The notes under the pieces were generated by a model. The model made no database searches and had not been told where the DNA came from. It saw nothing but the letters and a program-made list of their open reading frames with translations. Below are positions 1-6,582 of a DNA stretch of 11,671 bases, in pieces; position 1 is the stretch's first letter, and each line of letters opens with the position of its first letter. This DNA comes from an uncultured Lentisphaeria bacterium (GTDB taxonomy: Bacteria > Verrucomicrobiota > Lentisphaeria > Victivallales > UBA1829). The stretch is from NCBI GenBank assembly GCA_905197955.1, contig CAJKAR010000072.1:1-11671 (forward strand), in the 5' to 3' direction. A program made the position numbers and the translations under genes.

Positions 1-260
1 GGACGCTCTATGACACGGGGTGGGGATTCCCGGCATTTGTCCCGAAAGGGAAAACGAATGTTACTGTCGAGCTGATTGAGATTCCGATCCGGGACTGGGC
101 GGATGTCGACCGTCTGGAGGGATATCCTCGCCTCTATGATCGTGTTCTGACGGATTTCCGCCTGCCGGACGGTTCGACTGTTCAGGCATGGATCTACACC
201 ATGAACCATCTTCCGGAGCAGGCAAAAGTCATCCCCTCCGGCGACTGGAAAGCGAGGTGA
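1..260 (+). CDS. gamma-glutamylcyclotransferase / AIG2-like protein, 5'-truncated by the window edge
   Basis: The reading frame is open from base 3 to the TGA at 258-260 and gives 85 residues, the C-terminal part of a longer protein. Visible signatures are an early LYDTGWGFPAFVP segment, the central DRLEGYPRLYDR segment and a C-terminal SGDWKAR tail. This order fits the gamma-glutamylcyclotransferase-like (AIG2/GGCT) fold, whose members usually run about 110-150 residues. The Glu of the LEGY segment is the conserved acidic residue of the family. Known members release 5-oxoproline from gamma-glutamyl compounds, but many bacterial paralogues have no proven substrate. The stop lies 3 nt before the ATG of the next gene, so the two are probably co-transcribed. 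The fold call is fairly safe; the specific reaction is not. Confidence 0.75.
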   Translation, partial: TLYDTGWGFPAFVPKGKTNVTVELIEIPIRDWADVDRLEGYPRLYDRVLTDFRLPDGSTVQAWIYTMNHLPEQAKVIPSGDWKAR

Positions 261-263
261 ACC

Positions 264-473
264 ATGGAAAAGACTGTCCTTGTTGAACTGACCTCAAAAC
301 AGATCAAGCTGGCCGAAGGGATCGTCCTGTTTGCGCTGTTTGTTTCACTCCTTCTCGGATTCGGACTACTTTACATCGCCGTTCCGCTCGGTCTGGGATT
401 TTTTCTTCTTACGTTACTGTGTTTCGTCGCTTTCTGTCTGGTGCGAACCTATCGCTGGTGGATGCACGGATAA
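264..473 (+). CDS. small two-helix membrane protein, function unknown
   Basis: This 69-residue protein starts at an ATG 3 nt after the previous stop; the end of the upstream gene (GCGAGGTGA) supplies an AGG-rich ribosome-binding stretch. Residues 18-37 and 41-60 are strongly hydrophobic and separated by a short Pro/Gly turn. They predict a helical hairpin with a short charged N-terminus (MEKTVLVELTSKQIK) and an Arg/Trp-rich C-terminal tail (RTYRWWMHG). By the positive-inside rule both ends would face the cytoplasm. I do not recognise a family. It could be an accessory membrane peptide of the mobile element. Tight spacing with the AIG2-like gene supports a shared transcript. Confidence 0.65.
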   Translation: MEKTVLVELTSKQIKLAEGIVLFALFVSLLLGFGLLYIAVPLGLGFFLLTLLCFVAFCLVRTYRWWMHG

Positions 474-577
474 CAGCAGTCCTCTCCTTTTGGAAAGAGC
501 CGGAATAGTACGTTGTCGATGTCTTTCTCAAACTAGATCAGCTGAGAGACTACCACGACCACGCATCTAGCGTAATT

Positions 578-811
578 GTGCTTTCCAGACAATCTTGCTC
601 CTGCCGGGGAACGAGAGAAAAGAAATACTCAGCTATCTGCGAACACTGTATCGACTGCTTCTTCCGGAACGAGGAGGACGGTAGGGAAATGTGCTTTCTC
701 GATCCCGACCGGCCGGTTGAGATCAATTATTCTGATCCGGCCTGCCAGCACTTCAAACTGAGCGACTCGGCGGCCGCGGAGCGGCGAAAGCAATCTAGCA
801 AAAAGTCCTAA
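578..811 (+). CDS. Cys-rich small protein, start uncertain, possibly a degraded gene
   Basis: From a GTG at 578 this frame encodes 77 residues ending at TAA 809-811. The part from about residue 18 onward looks genuinely coding: KYSAICEHCIDCFF, then REMCFLDPDRPVEINYSDPACQHF, with cysteines spaced as in small metal-binding proteins and a Ser/Lys-rich tail. The start is the problem. No ATG precedes the Cys motif, the GTG has no obvious Shine-Dalgarno sequence, and the same frame stays open without a normal start back to base 509, encoding a protein-like segment (VVDVFLKLDQLRDYHD). This suggests a gene that lost its 5' end or suffered a frameshift after the membrane-protein gene. A zinc-binding role is inferred from the cysteines only. 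The next gene also carries paired cysteines. Confidence 0.4.
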   Translation: MLSRQSCSCRGTREKKYSAICEHCIDCFFRNEEDGREMCFLDPDRPVEINYSDPACQHFKLSDSAAAERRKQSSKKS

Positions 812-837
812 AATGAAAATTGGTTGAAAGGGTAAAT

Positions 838-1050
838 ATGAAGAAACTGATTTGTGAGAGATGTAGGAAGGAAACAACCGGATGCCTGACGATGAGTTGG
901 TTTAACAGAGAAATGATTTGCGGCAAGTGTTCTGAAAAAGAAAAACAATATAAAATGTTCAATGCAGCACTTATGGCGGCAGAAGAAGCGGAGAGAAAAG
1001 GGGATGAGAACTTTCCTGGAATAGGACTTCCTGATGATCTTGCTCATTGA
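838..1050 (+). CDS. small four-cysteine zinc-ribbon-like protein
   Basis: This is a 70-residue protein. I chose the ATG at 838 over an upstream TTG at 820 because AAAGGG at 827-832 sits at proper ribosome-binding distance. Two CxxC pairs (C6/C9 and C28/C31) bracket a TMSWFNREMIC segment. This pattern recurs in small proteins of phages and conjugative elements with the layout CxxC, then 'MSxFN', then CxxC, then an acidic helix, then 'NFxGIGLPxDL'. The C-terminal ENFPGIGLPDDL fits that layout. The cysteines probably hold one Zn2+ ion; no enzymatic residues are visible. The family is known to me only as hypothetical. It is the last gene before the AT-rich restriction-modification block. Confidence 0.7.
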   Translation: MKKLICERCRKETTGCLTMSWFNREMICGKCSEKEKQYKMFNAALMAAEEAERKGDENFPGIGLPDDLAH

Positions 1051-1123
1051 AGTCAACCCACAATATCGACACTAGAAATCTGTGAATTCACTGAAGAGAT
1101 ATTGCTACCGAAGGAGGGGGTAG

Positions 1124-1219
1124 GTGAGCAATCAAAATGAAGGTGGCATTAGGCCTCCATCATACCTCAGCTACAAAAATCCTGTCAGAGCAGATGTCAA
1201 AACTTGCATTTTGGAATAA
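1124..1219 (+). CDS. possible 31-residue peptide with a strong ribosome-binding site
   Basis: A GTG at 1124 is preceded by GGAGGGGG at 1113-1120, the best Shine-Dalgarno-like run in the window, at near-ideal spacing. The frame reads MSNQNEGGIRPPSYLSYKNP and continues to a TAA at 1217-1219. The peptide is hydrophilic, without a membrane helix or a recognisable motif. It may be a leader peptide, a small orphan protein or a chance ORF. Its last codons overlap the candidate -35 of the restriction operon. Confidence 0.25.
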   Translation: MSNQNEGGIRPPSYLSYKNPVRADVKTCILE

Positions 1220-1232
1220 AAAGGTGTATATT
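1204..1232 (+). promoter_or_regulatory. candidate sigma70-type promoter of the restriction-modification operon
   Basis: TTGCAT at 1204-1209 and TATATT at 1227-1232 are separated by exactly 17 bp. The -10 matches TATAAT at five of six positions; the -35 is weak (TTG only). The predicted start near 1238-1240 lies just before the 12-bp palindrome. Assigned by eye, not tested. Confidence 0.4.
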
Positions 1233-1241
1233 ACGATGTGG

Positions 1242-1253
1242 CGGTTTAAACCG
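1242..1253. promoter_or_regulatory. perfect 12-bp palindrome, candidate operator of the restriction-modification operon
   Basis: CGGTTTAAACCG is its own reverse complement. It sits about 10 bp downstream of the candidate -10 box, where a bound dimer would block RNA polymerase. Many type II restriction systems control expression through a regulator or the methyltransferase binding near the promoter. No separate controller gene is obvious here, so the binding protein, if any, is unknown. It could also be a coincidental palindrome. Confidence 0.3.
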
Positions 1254-1305
1254 ATTGTGAGGTAAAAACAGTCTTTTTAAGGAACAAGCCATAAAGGACA
1301 CAAGA

Positions 1306-1401
1306 ATGCGGCAGCAGAAGATCAACGCTCGCCCAAGGCAAAAGCGACGAAAAATCGTCCCGGTGGGGCAAAGCCGCGTTCCGGTGGACATAAAAAAATA
1401 A
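1306..1401 (+). CDS. possible 31-residue Arg/Lys-rich peptide just upstream of the endonuclease gene
   Basis: The ATG at 1306 has AAGGA at 1294-1298, seven nt upstream. The frame encodes 31 residues of which 11 are Arg or Lys (for example RPRQKRRK near residues 9-16) and ends at TAA 1399-1401, 13 nt before the endonuclease ATG. It could be a translated leader coupled to the restriction gene or a tiny nucleic-acid-binding peptide. The stretch is GC-rich compared with the genes on its right. An alternative frame here reads like an Ala/Lys/Gly/Pro-rich basic tail, so a remnant of a host gene is an equal possibility. Confidence 0.25.
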   Translation: MRQQKINARPRQKRRKIVPVGQSRVPVDIKK

Positions 1402-1414
1402 CGAGGAAAATGCA

Positions 1415-2629
1415 ATGTCAAACTTAAACCTTTCTGAGGCTTTTGAAAAAATAGATGAGGAAGTAGCGAGGATTCAAAATGGTTACTCATACGAACACAC
1501 AGCGAACATCACGTCATTGAGTCTAGCTTCTCAACTTCCAAGGCAATTGGCCAAGAGTCTATCGAATTGGAAATTTGGAGAGTATGGGTGGACAAGTCCG
1601 ACCAATTTATTAGTTACTGCAGCATGGACAAAATGGTTAAACCCAATGCAAAATGTCTGTAAAATATGGGCGACAGATTCAAATAATACCCCAATCGAAG
1701 GAGGGTATTCTATACGCTCATATGACGAGCAGGTAACAGTGAAAATATTTTGCAAGTATATGCTTACGACTAATTTTTGCTCTAACAACTCAGGGATGCA
1801 AGGATCTCGGGCAATCGAAAAAGCAAGAGAATATAAAGAGATTAAACCTGGACTAACTATTCAACAACGAGTTCTGTTTAGCATGGATTTGTTTGTTGAT
1901 ATCATGACTAGAATCAATTCACTAGACTCCAACCAAGCACATACCTGCTTCCTCTATTTTTTCTATAAAAGCTTAGAAATAAAGGGGAAGTTAATGCTTG
2001 AACAGAAAAGTGCTGTTGCCACCCTGCAATCAGTCTCAGCGGATGCCTATAAATGGATTTTAAATTCAATTGGAAATATTAAAGATCCGGAATTTACACG
2101 AGCACTTTGTGGATGTTTGTGTGCGGCACGGTGGCCTGAGTTATTTTTGATGGGGCTCAATGATGCAAAAACATCGGCGAATGCCAGATCTCAGTCCCCA
2201 GGCGATTTCTGGTTAAATGATTCATCTCAAAAACCAGTAATTGCTGGCGAATGCAAAGCCGAAGGTATACAATTCTCTTGGAAGGATTTGAGTAACGCTA
2301 AACTCAGATTGAAGGAATATCCTTCCTGCAAACTATACCTCTGTATAACCGCCGACAATATTGCAATGGATACGGACATTACTTCCAATCCAGAACAATT
2401 ATCTGCTTGGATAAAAAGTGTAGATGACCTTAAGATTTCACATGATATCAGTTTTATGGCTATCACCTTACGAGATCTAGCTCGCATAGTCCTTACTGAT
2501 TCTGCTCGGCAAGAACATTTCTTTAATTCCCTTTCCACTGCAATTGTTACTATGCCTAGCCTTGATCGTCATACCATCGAATTGATTACAGGAAACATGA
2601 AACATGACCAAAGCGAACGTCTTATATGA
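1415..2629 (+). CDS. putative type II restriction endonuclease (PD-(D/E)xK), partner of the downstream cytosine methyltransferase
   Basis: This 404-residue protein starts at an ATG with GAGGA at 1403-1407 upstream. It overlaps the methyltransferase gene by 26 nt, the usual tight pairing of restriction and modification genes. Residues 1-250 look mostly helical and include a YSIRSYDEQVTVKIF segment (98-112) and NSGMQGSRAIEKAR (125-138). The C-terminal part carries a nuclease-like core: SPGDFWL (D264), a short spacer, then a beta strand with AGECKAEG (E279 and K281), matching the D...ExK order of PD-(D/E)xK endonucleases. The general layout (helical half, then PGD...ExK, then a 'sw-dl' helix) recalls the SacI group, but I cannot confirm that without a profile search. 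Recognition site and cut position cannot be read from sequence. AT-rich, unlike the flanking operon. Confidence 0.75.
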   Translation: MSNLNLSEAFEKIDEEVARIQNGYSYEHTANITSLSLASQLPRQLAKSLSNWKFGEYGWTSPTNLLVTAAWTKWLNPMQNVCKIWATDSNNTPIEGGYSIRSYDEQVTVKIFCKYMLTTNFCSNNSGMQGSRAIEKAREYKEIKPGLTIQQRVLFSMDLFVDIMTRINSLDSNQAHTCFLYFFYKSLEIKGKLMLEQKSAVATLQSVSADAYKWILNSIGNIKDPEFTRALCGCLCAARWPELFLMGLNDAKTSANARSQSPGDFWLNDSSQKPVIAGECKAEGIQFSWKDLSNAKLRLKEYPSCKLYLCITADNIAMDTDITSNPEQLSAWIKSVDDLKISHDISFMAITLRDLARIVLTDSARQEHFFNSLSTAIVTMPSLDRHTIELITGNMKHDQSERLI

Positions 2630-4559
2630 TCCCTTTGAGATAATGGACAGTCAAAAGCCCTCTGTCCAGAAGGAAATTCGCGTATTAAGCCTTTTCTCCG
2701 GCGGAGGGGGGCTAGATATTGCATTCCGTATAGCTGGCTGCAAAATAGTTGCCAGTTCCGAAATCGTCCCTCAGTTTTGCGAAAGTCTCAAAGCAAACTC
2801 TTGGTTATACGGAAAAGATCATCAAGTCATTTGTGCCGACATCTGCAATTTCTCGCCCAAAGACTATAATATTCATGACATAGATTTCGTAATAGGTGGT
2901 CCCCCTTGTCAAAGTTTTTCTGCTGCTGGCCGTAGAGCAGGTGGTGTCTATGGTGTAAATGATATACGTGGTTCATTGTTTTGGCATTATTGTCGTATCC
3001 TTAAAGAACTCCGCCCTAAAGGTTTTTTATTTGAGAATGTCAGGGGCATTTTGTCTGCCAACTCAAGTCATGCATGGGAGATTATCCAGTCTTCATTTAA
3101 GGAGTGTGGCTACAAGATATTTTATAAAGTTTTAGACGCTGCAGAGTTCGGGGTACCTCAATATCGTGAACGCGTTATTATGATCGGCGTTGATGCATCA
3201 TCAAACTTGCAAATAAAGTTTCCCCTTCCGCTTTATGGCCCCAAAGGGGCTTTGCGCAATACTTATAGAGGGGCTGAAGAATGCATGTTAGACTTGCAAA
3301 ATCCCTCTGAAGAATACAAACCATATGGTGGAATGTATGAGGAATGCCTTCGTGAAATTCCTCCAGGGATGAATTACTTGTTTTTTACAGAAAAAATGGG
3401 ACATCCAGAACCTCGTTTTGCATGGCGCTCAAGATTCTCAGATTTTTTGTATGTTGCTGACCCGAAATTACCGACAAAGACAATTGTCGCAAGTCCAGGG
3501 AAATGGTGTGGTCCATTTCATTGGAAAAAACGTCGATTCTCAGTTTCTGAACTTAAAAGGTTGTTCACATTCCCCGATAAATATATTTTAACAGGAACTG
3601 AAGCGATACAGATCAAACAACTTGGCAATTCTGTTCCGTCGCTTTTCGGATTTAACCTAGCTTTGACTGTTATGATGCAGTTTTTTAATGACCGATGTAA
3701 TGCTCATATCGCGTTGGCTGAAGATGGCTACACATACAACATAGACACTCGCAAGAGACAAAAAGCGAGGGCCACGAGGCAGCGAGTTAAACCGAATGTT
3801 TCTATTTACAATTTAAGTGATCAAATGGAATTTGACTTTGGTGACGTTACTGTCCCTGATTTTCCCAATATCAAAAAGTCACTCACAATTCACTATTCTC
3901 ATCCTAGAAAACTTGATAACACAAGCAATTGCGACAATACAGGTTTAACCGTCACGTATGATGCGACATTAAGCAACGGCGTGTGGGATCTCGAAATGTC
4001 CTCTGATGCTGAAGGCGGCAATGATTCTATTTTGAAACTTGATTTTATTAAGCCTATATGTGGCAACTTTAGGCAGATTATTATTCGCGCAAAACGTGTT
4101 CCAGACGAGTATATTGCAACAATATGGGATGCTGCTGATTTTTGCGTTTCTTCTTCAAGCTCATACGACAGCATAAAAAAACTATATGGACATTTTTGTG
4201 AACCACATCCCCAGTTTGCTTCTACCTTTGATCTCATTTCAGATGTTAGAGGGCCATATTTTCAGTTTGCCAAGGCTTTAATATTGGAGCAAAACCTTTC
4301 CGAAATTCAAACGCTTGGTGTCTTTCCTTTCCTTTCACCGCTGGGAAATAATCTTTCTGATATCGTAAAACAACTAAGGACGCATGGCTTTGATGTTCGT
4401 TCTCATGATACAAACAGAACTATCCCCGAAGGGAAAGTTCGAATTTGTTATCCATTTACTATGTCTCTGAATGAAATGCGTTTTACCTCTTGGTATGAAA
4501 AGGGAACCCATAAGACTGCTGACAGGACATCAATTCCCAATTTGGATAAGTTAATTTGA
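2604..4559 (+). CDS. C5-cytosine DNA methyltransferase with a long unassigned C-terminal extension
   Basis: The enzyme transfers a methyl group from S-adenosylmethionine to C5 of cytosine and should protect host DNA from the upstream nuclease. The core motifs appear in order: motif I VLSLFSGGGGLD (27-38), motif IV GGPPCQSF with catalytic C102, motif VI ENV (144-146), motif VIII QYRER (186-190), a target-recognition region around 200-290, then motif IX near 288-310 and motif X QLGNSVP (339-345). Typical enzymes end soon after motif X, near 330-420 residues; this one continues to 651. Residues 360-651 contain a basic linker (RKRQKARATRQR, 383-394), beta-rich stretches and a C-terminal LSDIVKQLRTHGF helix, with no family I recognise. 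The ATG at 2604 follows AGGAAA; an ATG at 2643 is an alternative start. The gene is AT-rich, consistent with transfer. Confidence 0.93.
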   Translation: MTKANVLYDPFEIMDSQKPSVQKEIRVLSLFSGGGGLDIAFRIAGCKIVASSEIVPQFCESLKANSWLYGKDHQVICADICNFSPKDYNIHDIDFVIGGPPCQSFSAAGRRAGGVYGVNDIRGSLFWHYCRILKELRPKGFLFENVRGILSANSSHAWEIIQSSFKECGYKIFYKVLDAAEFGVPQYRERVIMIGVDASSNLQIKFPLPLYGPKGALRNTYRGAEECMLDLQNPSEEYKPYGGMYEECLREIPPGMNYLFFTEKMGHPEPRFAWRSRFSDFLYVADPKLPTKTIVASPGKWCGPFHWKKRRFSVSELKRLFTFPDKYILTGTEAIQIKQLGNSVPSLFGFNLALTVMMQFFNDRCNAHIALAEDGYTYNIDTRKRQKARATRQRVKPNVSIYNLSDQMEFDFGDVTVPDFPNIKKSLTIHYSHPRKLDNTSNCDNTGLTVTYDATLSNGVWDLEMSSDAEGGNDSILKLDFIKPICGNFRQIIIRAKRVPDEYIATIWDAADFCVSSSSSYDSIKKLYGHFCEPHPQFASTFDLISDVRGPYFQFAKALILEQNLSEIQTLGVFPFLSPLGNNLSDIVKQLRTHGFDVRSHDTNRTIPEGKVRICYPFTMSLNEMRFTSWYEKGTHKTADRTSIPNLDKLI

Positions 4560-4587
4560 CACGCTGTTTATGGTAGGAGAATTTTCA

Positions 4588-4956
4588 ATGGGACTTGATA
4601 TCTACATCAGCAGAAAGACGGCATCCGGCAAGGAATGCCTTATCCACTGGCACAAATTCGGGCCGCTGGCTGAATGGTTCAAGGAGAAAATCTACAACGG
4701 GACACTGGATTGCAATGAGCGCCCCCTGGATTACCTTGCGCTCGTTTTCCTGCACGAGAACTGCGTCGCCGCCCTGGATTCGGAGAACTGGAAGGAAAAG
4801 ATGCAGGAACAGCTCTTCCCCGTGAAGCCGGACTTTGTCTGGACGGGACGGCGTGAACTTGCGTATCTGAAGATGATGGAGGCCATCGCCGAGGATATTG
4901 AGGATGTCGCCCAGCCCGAACCTGCCGAGGAACTGCTGATCCAGATAACGTATTGA
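4588..4956 (+). CDS. conserved-type 'MGLDIYI' accessory protein, function unknown
   Basis: I start this 122-residue protein at the ATG at 4588 because TAGGAGA at 4574-4580 gives a good ribosome-binding site; an upstream in-frame ATG at 4570 lacks one. The N-terminus MGLDIYI is a recurrent opening of small uncharacterised bacterial and phage proteins. It is followed by a Trp/His-rich HWHKFGPLAEWF segment (20-31), a mostly helical middle and an acidic C-terminal tail (EDIEDVAQPEPAEE). No transmembrane helix, signal peptide or catalytic motif is evident. It opens the GC-rich operon directly after the restriction block, 28 nt from the methyltransferase stop, so it may be read from the restriction promoter or from one I could not find. 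Confidence 0.7.
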   Translation: MGLDIYISRKTASGKECLIHWHKFGPLAEWFKEKIYNGTLDCNERPLDYLALVFLHENCVAALDSENWKEKMQEQLFPVKPDFVWTGRRELAYLKMMEAIAEDIEDVAQPEPAEELLIQITY

Positions 4957-4975
4957 GGCGAAGTTCAGGTGAATC

Positions 4976-5974
4976 ATGGCGCATCGTAGAAAAAGCACAT
5001 CTCGCAAAAAAGGCAGTTCGCATTTCTGGTCGAAACTGCTATTCATCCTGATTCTCCTTATTCTGGGAGTCGGGTTCGGTATTTGGAAATACCCCACCAC
5101 GGCTCGGCAGTGGGTTGCCGTCATTGTGGAGAAGGTCAGACCGGCCCGGCAAAATCCTCCTCGGGAACCGCAGCCGGAACCCTCCGTTACGCCGTCAACG
5201 ATGATCCCGCCGGAACCGATTGTCACCGTTCCCGGCTCGACCACGGCTCAGCAGCCGGTCATCACCGTTCAAACGCAGTATGACCATCTTAAACTCGGTG
5301 TTCCCGGCAAGGCTGACACTATCATCGACCGCCCCGGCTATGCGCTCGGCTACATCGAATACCACGAACAGCCAGCGTGGGTAGTCTACCATTTTACCAA
5401 AGAAGAAGCAGTTACGAAAGCGGTGAAGCGCAGTGATGATTTCCGTGAAGACCCGGAAATCCCCACCGGCAGCGCAACGCTTGCAGACTATCGCCGATCC
5501 GGCTACGACCGGGGGCATCTAGCGCCGGCTGCCGATATGGCTTTCTCCGTTCGCACGATGTCCGACAGTTTTTTCATGAGCAACATGAGTCCCCAGCGTC
5601 CGAAATTCAACCGCGGTGTCTGGAAAGACCTTGAAGCGCAGGTGCGGGACTTCGCCATCACTGAACACGATGTCTACATCGTCACCGGACCGATCCTGCC
5701 CAAGACAAAGACCGTCACCATCGGCGGAAACAAAGTGACCGTGCCGACACACTATTACAAGATCGTGTATGATCGAACTCCGCCGGAGAAGATGATTGCA
5801 TTCATCCTGCCGAATGACGGAAGCAACCGTCCGCTGCAGGATTTCGCCGTGACCGTGGATGCCGTGGAAGCGGCGACCGGGCTGAACTTCTTCTCCATCG
5901 TGCCGCAACCGAAACAGGAACAGCTTGAAAGCACGATCTCGGTGCAGGACTGGCGATGGAAGAGGAGAAAATGA
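4976..5974 (+). CDS. membrane-anchored DNA/RNA non-specific endonuclease (NucA/EndA-like, beta-beta-alpha-metal)
   Basis: This 332-residue protein has a basic N-terminus, one strong membrane helix at about 20-37 and a Pro-rich linker (about 54-95). A nuclease domain follows. Its signature is YDRGHLAPAADM (177-188) with catalytic H181, then SNMSPQ (202-207) and FNRGVWKDLE, where N212 is the expected Mg2+ ligand. The IVTGPILP strand (235-242) and the C-terminal hydrophobic core also fit the family. Such enzymes cleave single- and double-stranded DNA and RNA non-specifically. The anchor implies that the catalytic domain faces outside the cytoplasm, as in nucleases linked to DNA uptake, scavenging or competition. 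The start follows CAGGTG 19 nt after the previous stop. No immunity or inhibitor gene is evident, which is reasonable if the nuclease acts only outside. Confidence 0.92.
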   Translation: MAHRRKSTSRKKGSSHFWSKLLFILILLILGVGFGIWKYPTTARQWVAVIVEKVRPARQNPPREPQPEPSVTPSTMIPPEPIVTVPGSTTAQQPVITVQTQYDHLKLGVPGKADTIIDRPGYALGYIEYHEQPAWVVYHFTKEEAVTKAVKRSDDFREDPEIPTGSATLADYRRSGYDRGHLAPAADMAFSVRTMSDSFFMSNMSPQRPKFNRGVWKDLEAQVRDFAITEHDVYIVTGPILPKTKTVTIGGNKVTVPTHYYKIVYDRTPPEKMIAFILPNDGSNRPLQDFAVTVDAVEAATGLNFFSIVPQPKQEQLESTISVQDWRWKRRK

Positions 5975-6387
5975 TCCGTCTTGCCTTTACAACACGCCTT
6001 CCTTTGGCAGTTATGATTGCGATAGGCATCAAGCAATGGGAAAACCGTAGCGCGATGCCAACGCCGACTCGTGGCATATGCGGCATGACAGTCTCCAAAT
6101 CTTCATCGGCTGCCGAGTATGGCAATTTCATCGGATGGGCAAACAAGGTATTTCCCGCAGAAGTGTTCTCTGCCTTGCCGCTGTGGGAACAGGTCTCCGG
6201 CTGGCGCGGGAATCTGATTGCAGTCTGCGGTTACGAGGCATCCCTTACGCCCGGACCGCCAATTTGGAACGAGGGGTATTCTGTGTGGTGGCATTTGACC
6301 AATATCCAAATGCTACAAGAATCGATCCCTTGCCGGGGCAATGTCGGAATGTGGCAACTGCCGGAAGATATAGCGAGTCTCCTATGA
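5971..6387 (+). CDS. ASCH/PUA-like domain protein
   Basis: This is a 138-residue protein. The ATG at 5971 is chosen over 5956 because AGAGGAGA at 5960-5967 is an ideal ribosome-binding site for it and because it overlaps the nuclease stop as ATGA. The pattern GIKQWENR (19-26) matches the GxKxxExR signature of ASCH domains. It is followed by TPTRGICGMTVSKS (31-44) in the expected strand and a closing RGNVGMWQLP segment (122-131) resembling the terminal 'GxxGxW' strand. ASCH proteins have a beta-barrel related to PUA and are thought to bind or act on RNA; some relatives are nucleases or amidohydrolases. No membrane helix. The role is unproven. The operon links it to the extracytoplasmic nuclease and the 65-residue protein. 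Confidence 0.65.
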   Translation: MIRLAFTTRLPLAVMIAIGIKQWENRSAMPTPTRGICGMTVSKSSSAAEYGNFIGWANKVFPAEVFSALPLWEQVSGWRGNLIAVCGYEASLTPGPPIWNEGYSVWWHLTNIQMLQESIPCRGNVGMWQLPEDIASLL

Positions 6388-6581
6388 ACGAGAAAAGCAA
6401 CGCATCAATTTCAGACAAATGGTCATCATTATCCCCTGCTGAAAAGAAGCTGGAGCTTTTTCGCCGCCAGAAGGAACTGCTCGACACGTTCCTTGCCACC
6501 GGTGCGATCAGCCAGTCCCAGCACGACAAAAGCCTGAACTGCCTGATTGAGAAGATGGGCATCGGAGAGGAGAACAGGTAA
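6384..6581 (+). CDS. 65-residue mobile-element protein, function unknown
   Basis: The ATG at 6384 overlaps the ASCH stop as ATGA. The 65 residues include LSPAEKKLELFRRQKELLDT (16-35), then FLATGAISQSQHDKSL and a final EKMGI segment. Similar short helical proteins with the pattern 'L(T/S)xEEKLxLxRxQKExLDTFLxxGAISxxQYDKSLxxLxEKMG' recur on Clostridia-type phages and integrative elements, generally as hypothetical proteins. It is all-helical and charged with no cysteine or catalytic motif, so it may be an adaptor. It ends 1 nt before the next start codon; GGAGAGGAG near its 3' end serves as ribosome-binding site for that gene. Confidence 0.75.
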   Translation: MNEKSNASISDKWSSLSPAEKKLELFRRQKELLDTFLATGAISQSQHDKSLNCLIEKMGIGEENR

Positions 6582-6582
6582 T

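Larger units (their letters stand above)
1051..1414 (+). other. leader region between the zinc-ribbon gene and the restriction-modification pair
   Basis: This 364-base stretch has no long ORF. It holds two very short ORFs, each with a good ribosome-binding site (1124-1219 and 1306-1401), a candidate promoter (1204-1232) and a perfect 12-bp palindrome (1242-1253). Most of it is AT-rich like the downstream restriction genes, but about 1305-1390 is GC-rich and resembles the host-like genes. Confidence 0.6.

Noticed and set aside
533..570. CTAGAT...ATCTAG inverted repeat after the first membrane gene
   Set aside because: Only six base pairs across a 26-nt gap with no T tract; not a convincing terminator or operator.
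1281..1400. Alternative frame with an Ala/Lys/Gly/Pro-rich histone-like tail
   Set aside because: The frame has no start codon after its upstream stop at 1278-1280; kept only as a possible remnant.
4585..5244. Long - strand ORF opposite the MGLDIYI and nuclease genes
   Set aside because: It is the antisense shadow of two well-supported + strand genes and has no protein-like motif or ribosome-binding site.
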